This document shows, piece after piece, positions 1 through 8,731 of a stretch of DNA of 64,000 nt (position 1 is the stretch's first letter; each line of letters opens with the position of its first letter). The position numbers and the translations under genes are program-made. The DNA comes from UBA5486 sp036744795 (GTDB taxonomy: Bacteria > Bacillota > UBA4882 > UBA10575), in contig DAIOHK010000010.1 in the NCBI GenBank assembly GCA_036744795.1, positions 7,375-71,374 on the forward strand. The letters run 5' to 3'. The notes beneath the pieces are model-generated. The model made no database searches and was not told the origin of the DNA. It saw nothing but the letters and a program-made list of their open reading frames with translations.

Positions 1-1
1 A

Positions 2-64
2 TTAGAAGATTTTATTGGTATTATCATCAGCTTTCAATCATTAACAGCTTCCTACCTTAAATAG
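2..64 (+). CDS. C-terminal end of an unidentified gene cut by the window edge
   Basis: An open frame enters from the left edge and ends in TAG after 20 codons (LEDFIGII... to ...ASYLK). The amphipathic, Leu/Ile-rich end would fit the last helix of a TetR-type regulator, but that is only a resemblance. Nothing more can be said from this fragment. Confidence 0.3.
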   Translation, partial: LEDFIGIIISFQSLTASYLK

Positions 65-144
65 AACAAGGAATAATGATTGTTAGTAACTTCTAGAGAT
101 TCATCTTTATTACCAAATTATATTTTCTACAAGGAGGTTTAGAT

Positions 145-1032
145 TTGAAAGGAGCTTTTAAAATTATAATTTTGTTGGCTTTAGTGTTGGTGTTAACTGG
201 GAACACAAGGGAACCCACTTTTGGTATGGGATTGCCTGCAGTGGATCTTCAAAAAACCAACTTTCTCCCGCTTCAACAGCAGCAAGAATTAACTATCAAA
301 CCCAATGTAAATTATTGGCGGGATTATCTGAATGACGCAGTATATATTTTAACTGCACCTATACGCTGGGAGCGTAAGGACTGGCTTAATGCTTCTTTAG
401 TAACTGGGGCTGTGGTATTATTATCTTTAAATGATGAAAAAATTCGAGAAGTAGTTCAAACTAGACGAAGTAGCATTACTGATGGGGCTGCGAATCTTTT
501 TGCTAACTGCGGAAAACTTAAATTTGTCCTTCCAGGTTTAGGATTGATTTATCTTTATGGCAGTATAAACGGCGAACAAAAGCTTTTTCAAGCTGGTTTA
601 TATGGGCTTGAGAGTCTGTTTATTACCTCTGGCCTGACCTACACGATAAAACTGCTTGGTCACCGATACCGACCGGGTTTTGGAGGTGCAGATGCTTGGG
701 ATGGTCCGGGCCTTTCATTTGATGATGCTCATCTTTCTTTCCCTTCTGGGCATTCTGCTATCGTTTTCTCCACTGCCGGAATTATTACTGCAGTGTATGG
801 GGAAGATAATTGGTTGATGCCGGCGCTTGCTTATGGGATTGCGGGATTAACAGCCTGGTCACGGGTGAATGATGATCAACACTGGGCATCAGATATTTTT
901 TTTGGTTCAGTTCTAGGTTATTATACAGCCCGGGCGGTAGCTGGTAGGCACCTAAAGCAGGAATCAAAATGGACCTTTTCGCCATTATGGAATGGTGAAG
1001 GGATGGGATTAAACTTTATTTACAAGTTTTAA
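145..1032 (+). CDS. PAP2-family membrane/periplasmic phosphatase
   Basis: Phosphatidic-acid-phosphatase type 2 family enzyme of 295 aa. All three family motifs are complete: K169-x6-R176-P177, PSGH with His203, and SR-x5-H246-x3-D250. A hydrophobic N-terminal segment (about residues 5-20) looks like a signal peptide or anchor, and the middle is rich in hydrophobic helices. The start is TTG, chosen because a perfect AAGGAGG lies at 131-137. PAP2 enzymes remove phosphate from lipid phosphates; some (BcrC, PgpB) recycle undecaprenyl pyrophosphate. That role is inferred here from the BcrAB-like transporter and UppP immediately downstream. The protein ends in Phe after a short glycine-rich tail. 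Confidence 0.88.
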   Translation: MKGAFKIIILLALVLVLTGNTREPTFGMGLPAVDLQKTNFLPLQQQQELTIKPNVNYWRDYLNDAVYILTAPIRWERKDWLNASLVTGAVVLLSLNDEKIREVVQTRRSSITDGAANLFANCGKLKFVLPGLGLIYLYGSINGEQKLFQAGLYGLESLFITSGLTYTIKLLGHRYRPGFGGADAWDGPGLSFDDAHLSFPSGHSAIVFSTAGIITAVYGEDNWLMPALAYGIAGLTAWSRVNDDQHWASDIFFGSVLGYYTARAVAGRHLKQESKWTFSPLWNGEGMGLNFIYKF

Positions 1033-1135
1033 GAAAAAACATAATTATGATACAGTAAATCCAGGCAAGGTAAGGTTTTCTTAGTATTTAATTGCCTGCC
1101 AAACATATAAACAAGTTAGACAAGGAGCGAGCCGG

Positions 1136-2059
1136 ATGCCGAATTGGGTTTTGGAAACCAAAGCGCTTACCAGAAAATATATGGAACAAACTGCAGTGGA
1201 TGCAATTAATATTCATGTTCCTAAAGGACGAATCTATGGTCTTTTAGGACGTAATGGTGCAGGTAAAACTACCACCCTTCGGATGATTATGGGTTTAGTA
1301 AAACCGACTACAGGTGAAATTGAAATATTTGGTCAGAATATAAAAGAAAACGCCAAACAAATATATCCTCGAGTGGGCTCGATTATCGAAATACCAGGGT
1401 TTTATGAAAATCTTACTGCTAATGAAAATCTGGAAATACTTGCGCGTCTCCGTGGTATCCATCGCCGGGATGCGGTCCCATATGCTCTATCACGGGTAGG
1501 GCTTGATGATGAACCGGGGAAATTGGCAGCCCAGTACTCTTTAGGAATGAAACAGCGTTTGGGAATCGCTGCCGCTATTATGCATGAACCGGAATTACTA
1601 ATTTTGGATGAACCAACGAATGGTCTTGACCCCATTGGTATCCAAGAAATGCGAAACTTTTTACTGGATTTATGTGAAGAAAAGCAAGTAACGGTTATTA
1701 TTTCCAGTCACATTCTTAGTGAAATTGAACAATTGGCAGATATTATTGGGGTTATTCATGAGGGTAAATTACTAGAAGAGATTACCGTAGGAGAGCTTAG
1801 GAAGAGAAATCGCAGGTATCTCGAGTTTCAAGTATCAAACCAGAATAAAGCAGTTCTGCTCTTAGAGGAGTACTTTAATATTATTGACTACGAAGTACAT
1901 GAAAAAGGGAATATTCGTATCTATTCCCACCTTGGGGAGGAAGGAAAGCTTAATAAAGTGTTTGTAGAAAATGACATTGAAGTATCAAAGATTATGATGA
2001 GTGAAGACAGATTAGAGGACTATTTTGTAAAACTAATAGGGGGTCGGGTTAGTGATTAA
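1136..2059 (+). CDS. ABC transporter ATPase, BcrA-like
   Basis: ATP-binding subunit of 307 aa. Walker A (GRNGAGKTT) is near residue 40, the signature is the YSLGMKQRLG form seen in ABC-2/BcrA exporters, and Walker B is LLILDEPTNGLDP. The C-terminal 80 residues are the extra domain usual for bacitracin and lantibiotic exporters. It overlaps the permease gene by 8 bp, so the pair is translationally coupled. The neighbours PAP2 and UppP both act on undecaprenyl pyrophosphate, the bacitracin target, which supports a role in export of, or protection from, a cell-wall antibiotic. The actual substrate cannot be read from sequence. Confidence 0.9.
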   Translation: MPNWVLETKALTRKYMEQTAVDAINIHVPKGRIYGLLGRNGAGKTTTLRMIMGLVKPTTGEIEIFGQNIKENAKQIYPRVGSIIEIPGFYENLTANENLEILARLRGIHRRDAVPYALSRVGLDDEPGKLAAQYSLGMKQRLGIAAAIMHEPELLILDEPTNGLDPIGIQEMRNFLLDLCEEKQVTVIISSHILSEIEQLADIIGVIHEGKLLEEITVGELRKRNRRYLEFQVSNQNKAVLLLEEYFNIIDYEVHEKGNIRIYSHLGEEGKLNKVFVENDIEVSKIMMSEDRLEDYFVKLIGGRVSD

Positions 2060-2786
2060 TTTGTTATATACCGAGTTTTTAAAATTGAAAAGATCCCAGA
2101 TGCTTTTAATTAGTATGCTTGGAGCAACAACAGCCCCTTTTGTTTGTTTTATTGCATATTTGAATATGAAAAGCAAAAAACCCGGTGTCCCTGTTCTCTT
2201 TAATGAAGTTTTTTCTGAAACCAATTTGTATGTTGTTTTACTAACAGGAGTCACTTTATATGGAGTAATTGCTACTTATCTTTTTAACAGAGAATATACG
2301 GAAAACACCTTAAAAAATCTATTAACTATTCCTGTGTCTAGAACAAGCTTTTTTATGAGCAAATTGATTCTTCTATTAATTTGGATTCTGCTCTTAACGG
2401 TGGTTGCTTGGGGATTGACTTTAATTTTTGGATTAATCGGGCAGTTTGAAGGTTTGAGTCTCACTGTATTAATTAAAGCATTTAAAGAATATATTGTGGG
2501 CGGTATCTTTCTTTTTCTGCTGACCACCCCAACCATTCTGGTAACACTTTTGTTCAAAAATTATGTTCCCTCCCTTGTCTTTACTATTGCAATCACAATG
2601 GTAAATGTATTGATTGGAAATTCTGAATATCGAGTCCTATATCCCTGGTCAGCAGTGCTAGTGATCGCAAACAAAGACTTTTTTCCCGAGTACCTTCCGG
2701 TGTATTCGTATATTTCTATTTTTACCACTTCTCTGTTGGGTTTTATCGTTGCCATTATTCATTTTAAAAAGGAGGAGATCCATTAA
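2052..2786 (+). CDS. ABC-2 type permease, BcrB-like
   Basis: Membrane subunit of 244 aa with about six hydrophobic segments (near residues 15-35, 55-75, 100-130, 145-170, 180-200 and 220-240). It starts with GTG overlapping the ATPase stop codon and forms an exporter with the preceding gene. The family is the short ABC-2 permeases of lantibiotic self-protection and bacitracin export systems. The next gene, uppP, starts 2 bp after this stop, so all three form one operon. Confidence 0.85.
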   Translation: MINLLYTEFLKLKRSQMLLISMLGATTAPFVCFIAYLNMKSKKPGVPVLFNEVFSETNLYVVLLTGVTLYGVIATYLFNREYTENTLKNLLTIPVSRTSFFMSKLILLLIWILLLTVVAWGLTLIFGLIGQFEGLSLTVLIKAFKEYIVGGIFLFLLTTPTILVTLLFKNYVPSLVFTIAITMVNVLIGNSEYRVLYPWSAVLVIANKDFFPEYLPVYSYISIFTTSLLGFIVAIIHFKKEEIH

Positions 2787-2788
2787 TA

Positions 2789-3634
2789 ATGGAAATGATC
2801 TATTTACTGATTAAATCTATGATTTTGGGGATTGTCGAGGGGATAACAGAATTCTTACCGGTCTCTTCAACCGGACATCTGGTTATTTTCCAAAATTTAA
2901 TTGGCTTTAAAGGAACCAGTCCTAATTATGTAGAGATGTATACTTACGTGATCCAACTTGGTGCCATTTTGGCAGTAGTGTTTCTTTATTGGGGAAAAAT
3001 AAAGAATACTCTGGTTAATTTCTTTCCCCAAAAAGTTGGGTATGAAAACTCAGGGTTTAAATTTTGGCTGGTTATTTTTGTTGCTTGTATTCCCGGAGGT
3101 ATTTTTGGGGTATTATTAGATGATTTAGCTGAACGGTATTTATTTACCCCGATTTCCGTAGCTATTACTTTGTTTTTTGGCGGTATCTGGATGATTTATG
3201 CAGAAAAGAAATTCAGGGATAACAAACTAATAGGTGAGGAACTAAAGGTTACAGTAAAACAGGCCTGGATTATCGGATTATTTCAGTGCTTGGCAATCAT
3301 TCCCGGGATGTCACGTTCGGCTTCCACCATTATCGGGGGATGGGTTGCTGGACTTTCTACGGTGACGGCAGCGGAGTTCTCCTTTTTTCTAGCAATCCCG
3401 GTTATGGTTGGTATGAGCTTTTTAAAGATCCTCAAGGTTGGAGGCCTATCAATTCTTACGTCCCCAGAAATCATCTCTCTGATTATCGGTTTTGTAGTTT
3501 CCTTTATAGTAGCATTAATCGTAATTGATAAGTTTATTGCCTATCTGAAGAAAAAACCAATGAAGATCTTTGCTATCTATCGAATGATTTTTGCATTCAT
3601 TCTTTTAGGTGCGGGGCTGGCGGGGCTGTTTTAA
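2789..3634 (+). CDS. uppP: Undecaprenyl-diphosphate phosphatase UppP (BacA)
   Basis: 281 aa integral membrane enzyme that dephosphorylates undecaprenyl pyrophosphate to recycle the lipid carrier for peptidoglycan synthesis. The two UppP signatures are intact: the N-terminal Glu-rich motif E17-x3-E21 followed by PVSSTGH (Ser27, His30), and the second motif PGMSRS with Arg176, equivalent to the essential Arg174 of the E. coli enzyme. About seven transmembrane segments are visible. It starts 2 bp after the BcrB-like permease behind an AGGAGGA ribosome site. UppP confers bacitracin resistance when overexpressed, consistent with the upstream exporter genes. Confidence 0.96.
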   Translation: MEMIYLLIKSMILGIVEGITEFLPVSSTGHLVIFQNLIGFKGTSPNYVEMYTYVIQLGAILAVVFLYWGKIKNTLVNFFPQKVGYENSGFKFWLVIFVACIPGGIFGVLLDDLAERYLFTPISVAITLFFGGIWMIYAEKKFRDNKLIGEELKVTVKQAWIIGLFQCLAIIPGMSRSASTIIGGWVAGLSTVTAAEFSFFLAIPVMVGMSFLKILKVGGLSILTSPEIISLIIGFVVSFIVALIVIDKFIAYLKKKPMKIFAIYRMIFAFILLGAGLAGLF

Positions 3635-3693
3635 GGACAAATTGGGAGAACTCTTCCGTGGGTAGGGAAATCCGCACGCGGGATCTGCGCAGT

Positions 3694-4113
3694 TTACTGT
3701 AGACTTTGTAAGGTTAAAAATTCAGAAGCACTTAATGCTTTAATATTGCTATTTTTAAAATCACTTAAATTTCTAGTTATAATACAGTTTACCTCATTTT
3801 TAAGAGAGCTTATTTCTATTACTGCATCTTCATAGTCATTAATTTGTGAATTGAGTGCTTTTCTCAATATATCTTCTGTAACAGGAATGATATGAAAAAG
3901 ATCAAATAATTCTCCAAGTACATATTTAACTTTGGATAAGTCATTATGATTTTTCATAAGAAAATAAGCTAAAGTAGTAATTTCATGGGCACATACATAC
4001 CCATCAATTATATTTTTTGAACAAAGATCAAAAATTTTAGCAGCTTGAACATGATTATCCCGTTTGTTTAAAAAATCCAAAATAATATTAAGATCGATAG
4101 TTACTTTTATCAT
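3694..4113 (-). CDS. PIN-domain toxin (VapC-like)
   Basis: 139 aa PIN-fold putative ribonuclease. The usual acidic residues are all present: Asp7 (in TIDLN), Glu44, Asp96 (in NDYEDAV) and Asp118 (in RNLSDF). These would bind Mg2+ or Mn2+ for RNA cleavage. The start overlaps the antitoxin gene by 26 bp, the usual gene order and coupling for this type II toxin-antitoxin class. The RNA target cannot be inferred. Confidence 0.88.
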   Translation of the reverse strand: MIKVTIDLNIILDFLNKRDNHVQAAKIFDLCSKNIIDGYVCAHEITTLAYFLMKNHNDLSKVKYVLGELFDLFHIIPVTEDILRKALNSQINDYEDAVIEISSLKNEVNCIITRNLSDFKNSNIKALSASEFLTLQSLQ

Positions 4114-4336
4114 GGAACATCTTCCTTAATTCTTTTTTGTCTGGAATAGGTTGATCTTCAAAAATGCCATATAAATTCTTTATACGTGGGTTTACATTAT
4201 AATCATTGTTTTGTTTTTTAAGTTGCAATAAGTATTCTTCAACCATTTTCGATATAGATTGATTGGTTTCTTTTGAAAACTGATGAGCAAATTTTATTAA
4301 GTCTTCATCAATACTGAGTGTTAATTTTTTCTGCAT
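4088..4336 (-). CDS. RHH-like antitoxin (DUF6364 type)
   Basis: 82 aa. The N-terminus (KKLTLSIDEDLIKFAHQFSK, residues 3-22) and the helix ISKMVEEYLLQL resemble the DUF6364 family of ribbon-helix-helix-like antitoxins that accompany PIN toxins. It is expected to bind its own promoter and to neutralise the downstream PIN toxin through its C-terminal tail. It is preceded by GGGGTGA and, further upstream (4353-4380), by an AT-rich stretch with an imperfect dyad built on ACGT half-sites, a possible autoregulatory site. Confidence 0.82.
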   Translation of the reverse strand: MQKKLTLSIDEDLIKFAHQFSKETNQSISKMVEEYLLQLKKQNNDYNVNPRIKNLYGIFEDQPIPDKKELRKMFHDKSNYRS

Positions 4337-4444
4337 GGTTTATCACCCCTTACGTGTATAATTATAATATTGTACGTGGCTTGTGTCAATAGTGTTAAAA
4401 CCATGAAACCTCTTTATCTTTCGCTTACTAATCAAGGTGAAAGA

Positions 4445-4705
4445 ATGGATAGTAAGAGTGTAGAAATAGATTTTTCTAAGGCGGAAATTAAGATGAAGAT
4501 AATTACTGATGAACAGAGTAAAGAGATTTTCCAAGAAAAGAGAAGGCGAACTAATTTATCCGGAGAATCTGTTTGCCGTCTTATCAGGGAAATCTGGATT
4601 TTTCTAAAGAAAAGACTTACTTTAAATGTTATTAGTTTCCTCCCTGCTTACATAATTTGTAATACAAAAATTACCAGGAACTTATCCCCAGGTTTATACG
4701 TCTAG
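4445..4705 (+). CDS. Small hypothetical protein, doubtful
   Basis: Open frame of 86 codons from an ATG preceded by AAGGTGAAAG. The N-terminal half is charged (DSKSVEIDFSKAEIKMK...), the C-terminal half is hydrophobic and low in complexity. I recognise no family. It could be non-coding sequence between the toxin-antitoxin promoter and the next gene, or a degraded gene. Confidence 0.25.
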   Translation: MDSKSVEIDFSKAEIKMKIITDEQSKEIFQEKRRRTNLSGESVCRLIREIWIFLKKRLTLNVISFLPAYIICNTKITRNLSPGLYV

Positions 4706-4743
4706 TATTACATAATCTGATATAAATTTTGGGGGTAGATCTT

Positions 4744-6044
4744 ATGAAGAAAAAAATATTTACAGCTATCACTGTCGTTGTTTTCCTGTTATCCTTGGCT
4801 TCTTCTGTATTAGCTGCTTCTACAATAAAACTGTTTTTGAATGGAAAGGAGTTTAAAACAACAGTTTCATCTAAAATTGTAAATAAAAAACATTATCATT
4901 TGTCCGTGGTATTGCCAGACCACTAGGTGCTACAGTTACATGGGATAATAAAAATAAATCTATGTATATTAAGACAAAGGAAAGAGAAGAACAAAAAACG
5001 CAAGTGCTTCTTCTGGAAAAGGCGCTTAAGCCGAAAGAACCCATTACTGCGGTAAAGACTTGGGCTGAGGGAGTAAAAACGAGAAATGGCGCTTTGCAGT
5101 ATGCAATGATGTCTCCCAATTTGAAAAAAGAGTTTTACGACAAATTTGTGGAAGCAAACTGGTCCACCGGTGTATCAAGTCCATGGGTAGAGAATTATAA
5201 AGTAACTGAAAGATATAAGATTGACAATAAAATGTACAGGTTTGAAGTAGAGCTTACCTTTACGGATTCGACTAAATCAACGTTTACAACTAGAGAATAT
5301 CTTACCGTCAATAAATTTAAAGATGACTGGCTAATTTCGTCGATCGAGAAAATTGAGGCAAAAGGGGAAATCACTGAAATAACGCAGGGAGAGGGGGAGA
5401 AAGTAAGGGGTATCTTTATAAAAGATCAGGCTAGGGAAAAAGGAAGCTATGATCAAGCAAATGTCATAATTGACAGTAAGGCGAAAATATTTAAGGGTTA
5501 TACTGATCAGGAGCTTAAAGCAAGTGACCTGCGAAAGGGAGACAAGGTGGAAGTTACCTTTACTGATGATCCCAGAATAATGATTTATCCTGTTTCAGCT
5601 CCGGCAAAAACAATCAGAGTAATGGAAACGCAAGGAAATCCGGTTGTTTATTGGAATACCCAATACGGTTTTAGTTTTTCTTTACCGGCAAATTGGAAAG
5701 ATTATATGCTAGTGATTGACAAATGGGAAGGATTTTCTCTGAGAGAGGGGGAAAACGGTAAGATAGTTGAAACCGGTCCCATCATTTCCCTCAGACATCC
5801 CGAGTGGACGGCAAAAAATCCACGACAGGATATTCCAATAATGATCTTCACTCTTAACCAGTGGAGTTTACTGCAGCGGGAAGCATTCCATATTGGTGCG
5901 GCACCCATGGGACCAAGTGAACTTGGACGTAATAGCAAATATGTTTTTGCTCTTCCAGCTCGTTACAACTTCTCATTCCTGACCGGTTATGAAGAGGTGG
6001 AGAGTATCTTACGAAGTAATCCTTTAAAAACCTTTGAAAATTAG
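4744..6044 (+). pseudogene. Copper-amine-oxidase N-domain surface protein with a frameshift
   Basis: An exported protein read in two frames. From the ATG at 4744 (ribosome site GGGGGT) a signal peptide (KKKIFTAITVVVFLLSLASSVLAA) leads into a copper amine oxidase N-terminal-like domain (IKLFLNGKEFKTTV..IVNKKHY). The reading frame then ends at 4926, but the next frame continues the same domain as FVRGIARPLGATVTWDNKNK and stays open to 6044. Restoring one T in the run near 4900 joins both parts into about 433 codons. The C-terminal part contains a nuclear-transport-factor-like region (about 5040-5370) and a final lipoprotein/PsbP-like domain (LPANWKDYMLVIDKWEGFSL). Such domains are common in exported Firmicute proteins. 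The shift may be a real mutation or a sequence error. Confidence 0.75.
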
Positions 6045-6214
6045 GACTATGAACGTAAGTTAGCAAGAAATCGGGTAACAGTTTATTAGGCTTTCTTTTT
6101 CTACCCATAACAAGTCCTAGCATTTCATATGATATTATTCCATAATTGTGATGGTGCATAAGAGCGAAAAAGCATGAACTGCATAGGGACCGGAAACCCT
6201 AACATGTGGAAATA

Positions 6215-6254
6215 CCCCACAGAGTCACTTAATTAGTGATTCTGTGGGGTTTTA
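6215..6254 (+). terminator. Rho-independent terminator
   Basis: CCCCACAGAGTCACT pairs with AGTGATTCTGTGGGG (15-bp stem with one G-U pair, 5-nt loop) and is followed by TTTT. It ends the 4744-6044 unit and insulates the sucrose operon. Confidence 0.85.
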
Positions 6255-6317
6255 AATTTGTGTTAGTTGTATACAAAAGTTAGAGAATAAGGTTCTATTG
6301 AAATCAATAAAAATATG

Positions 6318-6357
6318 TGTCAAGCGGTTGACATATTTTACATAATAGTTATATAAT
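6318..6357 (+). promoter_or_regulatory. Sucrose operon promoter with LacI-type operator
   Basis: TTGACA (6328-6333), an 18-bp spacer and TATAAT (6352-6357) form a consensus sigma-A promoter. The palindrome TGTCAAGCGGTTGACA (6318-6333) covers the -35 box. The same operator recurs at 10965, in the same position relative to the promoter, and the LacI-family gene at 9927 lies between the two. Repression by that protein is inferred. Confidence 0.85.
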
Positions 6358-6429
6358 GATAATAAGCCATTTTAAAAAATGGCTAAGGGAAACGGCCGTC
6401 CCTAAAAAATAAGTTGAGGAGGAAGAAGT

Positions 6430-7716
6430 ATGAAAAAAGTGAGACTCCTAACATTAGCACTCTGTTTAATGCTTATGTTTTCTCTTTTATCCGCTCTGGG
6501 GTTTGCGCGAGCAACTGTGGATGTAACCGTACTTAATTCTAAAGGAGAGATTCAAACTCAATTAGAGGAGATTGCAAAGTATTATAACGGGGTAACTTCT
6601 GGTGTAAAAGTAGAGATTGTACCTTGCCCGGTGGGGCAATCACCTTTTGAGAGAACGATGGCTATGTATTCTGCAGGTAATGCGCCTACTATCTCTATGT
6701 TGGATCCTGCAGATGTAGTAAGATTCCAAGATAAAGCTTTAGACCTTACTACAGAAAAATGGGTCAAAGATGCAATTGAAAGAAGTTTGGATAGGTCAAC
6801 CTTACCTAATGGCAGAGTAATCGGGTTTCCTTTTACGGTTGAGGGATATGGATTAATCTATAACAAACCAATATTGGACAAAGCTGTGGGTGGCAAGTTT
6901 GATCCTATGTCAATTAAAACCACCGCTGATTTAGAAGCATTGTTTAAAAAGATTGAATCTTCGGGTGCAGGAGCTTTAGTTGTTTCACCTATGGATTGGT
7001 CTTTAGGCGCACATCTTCTAGCTGTGTCTTATTCAACTCAAGCATCAAATTCTTCTGCTATTGATGAGTTTTTCTCAAAACTTAGAGACGGTAAAGCTAA
7101 TTTAGCTACAAACAAACAATTTATTGGTTTAATTGGTACCTTTGATGTGATGAAAAAATACAATGTTGATAAAAATGATCCCTTATCTGGAACTTACGAC
7201 AGGGGTCCGGAATTATTAGGTGGAGGTAAAGTTGGTATTTGGTTTATGGGTAACTGGGCATGGCCAAATATAAAAGAGTTTGATACTGCTAATGGCCAAT
7301 ATGGTTTCTTACCGGTTCCGATCAGTAATAATCCCAATGATTATGGCAACACTCAGATTCCGGTAGGCGTAACTAAGTATTTTATTGTTGATGGAGAACA
7401 AAGTACTGAAGCAGAGCAGAGAGCAGCAAAGGATTTTTTGAACTGGTTGGTATATGATAAAAAAGGTCAAGAATATGTTGTCAATCAAGCTAATGTCATT
7501 CCGGCCTTCAAAAAAGTTACAGTAGAACCTAAAGATCCACTGGCTAAATCAATATTACAATATGTTAAGAATGGTAAAACTCTAGAGTTTATGACTCAAT
7601 TACCGGCGGATCACTGGTCTGTAGTAGGAGCTTCGATGCAGAAATATTTAGCTGGGGCTATTAACAGAAATGGATTAGCTGCTGAAATTGAAAGGTATTG
7701 GAGTAATCTGCGGTAA
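6430..7716 (+). CDS. Sugar ABC transporter substrate-binding protein
   Basis: 428 aa family 1 extracellular solute-binding protein. A signal peptide (residues 1-28, ending GFARA) is followed by the mature start TVDVTVLNSKGEI. There is no lipobox cysteine, so the mature protein would be soluble, as in periplasm-containing bacteria. The fold signature GKVGIWFMGNWAWPNI is typical of MalE-like proteins. It starts 10 bp after AGGAGGAAG and is followed by a stable stem-loop and two permease genes. Downstream sucrose phosphorylase and the shared operator suggest sucrose or a related glucoside as ligand (inference). No ATPase is encoded here; a shared MsmK-type ATPase is likely elsewhere. Confidence 0.9.
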   Translation: MKKVRLLTLALCLMLMFSLLSALGFARATVDVTVLNSKGEIQTQLEEIAKYYNGVTSGVKVEIVPCPVGQSPFERTMAMYSAGNAPTISMLDPADVVRFQDKALDLTTEKWVKDAIERSLDRSTLPNGRVIGFPFTVEGYGLIYNKPILDKAVGGKFDPMSIKTTADLEALFKKIESSGAGALVVSPMDWSLGAHLLAVSYSTQASNSSAIDEFFSKLRDGKANLATNKQFIGLIGTFDVMKKYNVDKNDPLSGTYDRGPELLGGGKVGIWFMGNWAWPNIKEFDTANGQYGFLPVPISNNPNDYGNTQIPVGVTKYFIVDGEQSTEAEQRAAKDFLNWLVYDKKGQEYVVNQANVIPAFKKVTVEPKDPLAKSILQYVKNGKTLEFMTQLPADHWSVVGASMQKYLAGAINRNGLAAEIERYWSNLR

Positions 7717-7728
7717 ACCTTAGAGTAA

Positions 7729-7769
7729 AGGCATTAAATAACGGGTATTATACCCGTTATTTAATGCCT
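7729..7769 (+). promoter_or_regulatory. Intercistronic stem-loop between binding protein and permease genes
   Basis: Arms 7729-7747 and 7751-7769 are perfect inverted repeats (19 bp, 3-nt loop; begins AGGCATTAAATAACGGGTA). No T-run follows, so it is not a typical terminator. Its place between the highly expressed binding-protein gene and the permeases suits mRNA 3'-end protection or partial termination, as known for malE-malF. Confidence 0.8.
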
Positions 7770-7846
7770 GATAAATTATTGGCTTCTGAATAGAATCTCA
7801 TTATGATGAGTGTGTGGCAGAAGTATGATATAAGGGGTTAAAAGAG

Positions 7847-8731
7847 ATGAATACAGTAAAGAGTTTCTTTAAAAAAGCAAAAACATTTTTAATTTTTGCC
7901 GGACCGACTACTTTTATCTTCTTATCTGTTGTTATTATTCCTTTTATTTTTGGTATTTATTTATCCTTAACTAATTGGGATGGAATAGCATCAGACTATC
8001 GCTTTATTGGTTTTAGTAACTACCAAACTGTCTTTCAAGATCAGTTCTTTTGGAATTCATTTTTGCTTACAGTTAAATATGTTCTATATACCGTCGTTTT
8101 TGTTAATTTAGTTGCTTTTATCCTAGCTTATTTACTGACTAGTGGTGTTAAAGGGCAAAAATTTCTACGAGCAGGTTTTTTTGTCCCTAATCTTATTGGT
8201 GGAATAATCTTAGGGCTTATCTGGCATTTTGTTTTTTCGCGCGCTTTAGTTTTTATAGGTATAAATTTAAATCTTGAAATATTTTCTTATTCATGGTTGG
8301 GAAATCCGCAAAAAGCATTTTGGACATTAGTTATTGTTAGTGTTTGGCAGTATTCAGGGTATATGATGCTAATATACATTGCCGGTTTGGTGAATATACC
8401 TAAAGAATTAGTAGAGGCCGCAATTATTGATGGCGCTAATGGCGGACAAAGGGTAAGAAGAATTATTCTTCCATTGATGGTACCATCGTTTGTTGTGTGT
8501 ATCTTTTTAACGTTGCAGAGAGGCTTTATGGTTTATGATGTAAATTTGGCTCTTACCAATGGAGGCCCTTTTAGAAGTACTGAGTTAATATCCATGCATG
8601 TCTATAAAAAAGCATTTTTGGCTCAAGAATATGGAGTAGGACAGTCCCAAGCATTTATCCTCTTTATTATAGTAGCTGCGATAACTCTCACACAAGTTTA
8701 CTTCAGTAAAAAGCTGGAGGTGGAGATGTAA
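7847..8731 (+). CDS. Sugar ABC transporter permease (MalF type)
   Basis: 294 aa membrane protein with six predicted transmembrane segments and the EAA loop (EAAIIDGANGGQRVRRIILP, about residues 191-210) that docks to the ATPase. The sequence LSLTNWDG near residue 40 is characteristic of the MalF/UgpA subfamily. It shares one base with the next permease gene (TAATG), so both are translationally coupled. It forms the channel with that protein for the sugar bound by the 6430 gene product. Confidence 0.92.
   Translation: MNTVKSFFKKAKTFLIFAGPTTFIFLSVVIIPFIFGIYLSLTNWDGIASDYRFIGFSNYQTVFQDQFFWNSFLLTVKYVLYTVVFVNLVAFILAYLLTSGVKGQKFLRAGFFVPNLIGGIILGLIWHFVFSRALVFIGINLNLEIFSYSWLGNPQKAFWTLVIVSVWQYSGYMMLIYIAGLVNIPKELVEAAIIDGANGGQRVRRIILPLMVPSFVVCIFLTLQRGFMVYDVNLALTNGGPFRSTELISMHVYKKAFLAQEYGVGQSQAFILFIIVAAITLTQVYFSKKLEVEM

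Noticed and set aside
5854..6159. Minus-strand ORF of 101 codons overlapping the frameshifted surface protein
   Set aside because: No ribosome site or family; most of it lies opposite the coding frame that ends at 6044.
6318..6333. Catabolite response element (cre) for CcpA
   Set aside because: The 16-bp TGTCAA-N4-TTGACA symmetry differs from the 14-bp cre consensus and recurs only with the local LacI gene; a dedicated LacI operator explains it better.
7729..7769. Terminator ending the sugar operon after the binding protein
   Set aside because: No T-run follows the stem and the permease genes need transcription through it; a processing or stabilising stem-loop is more likely.
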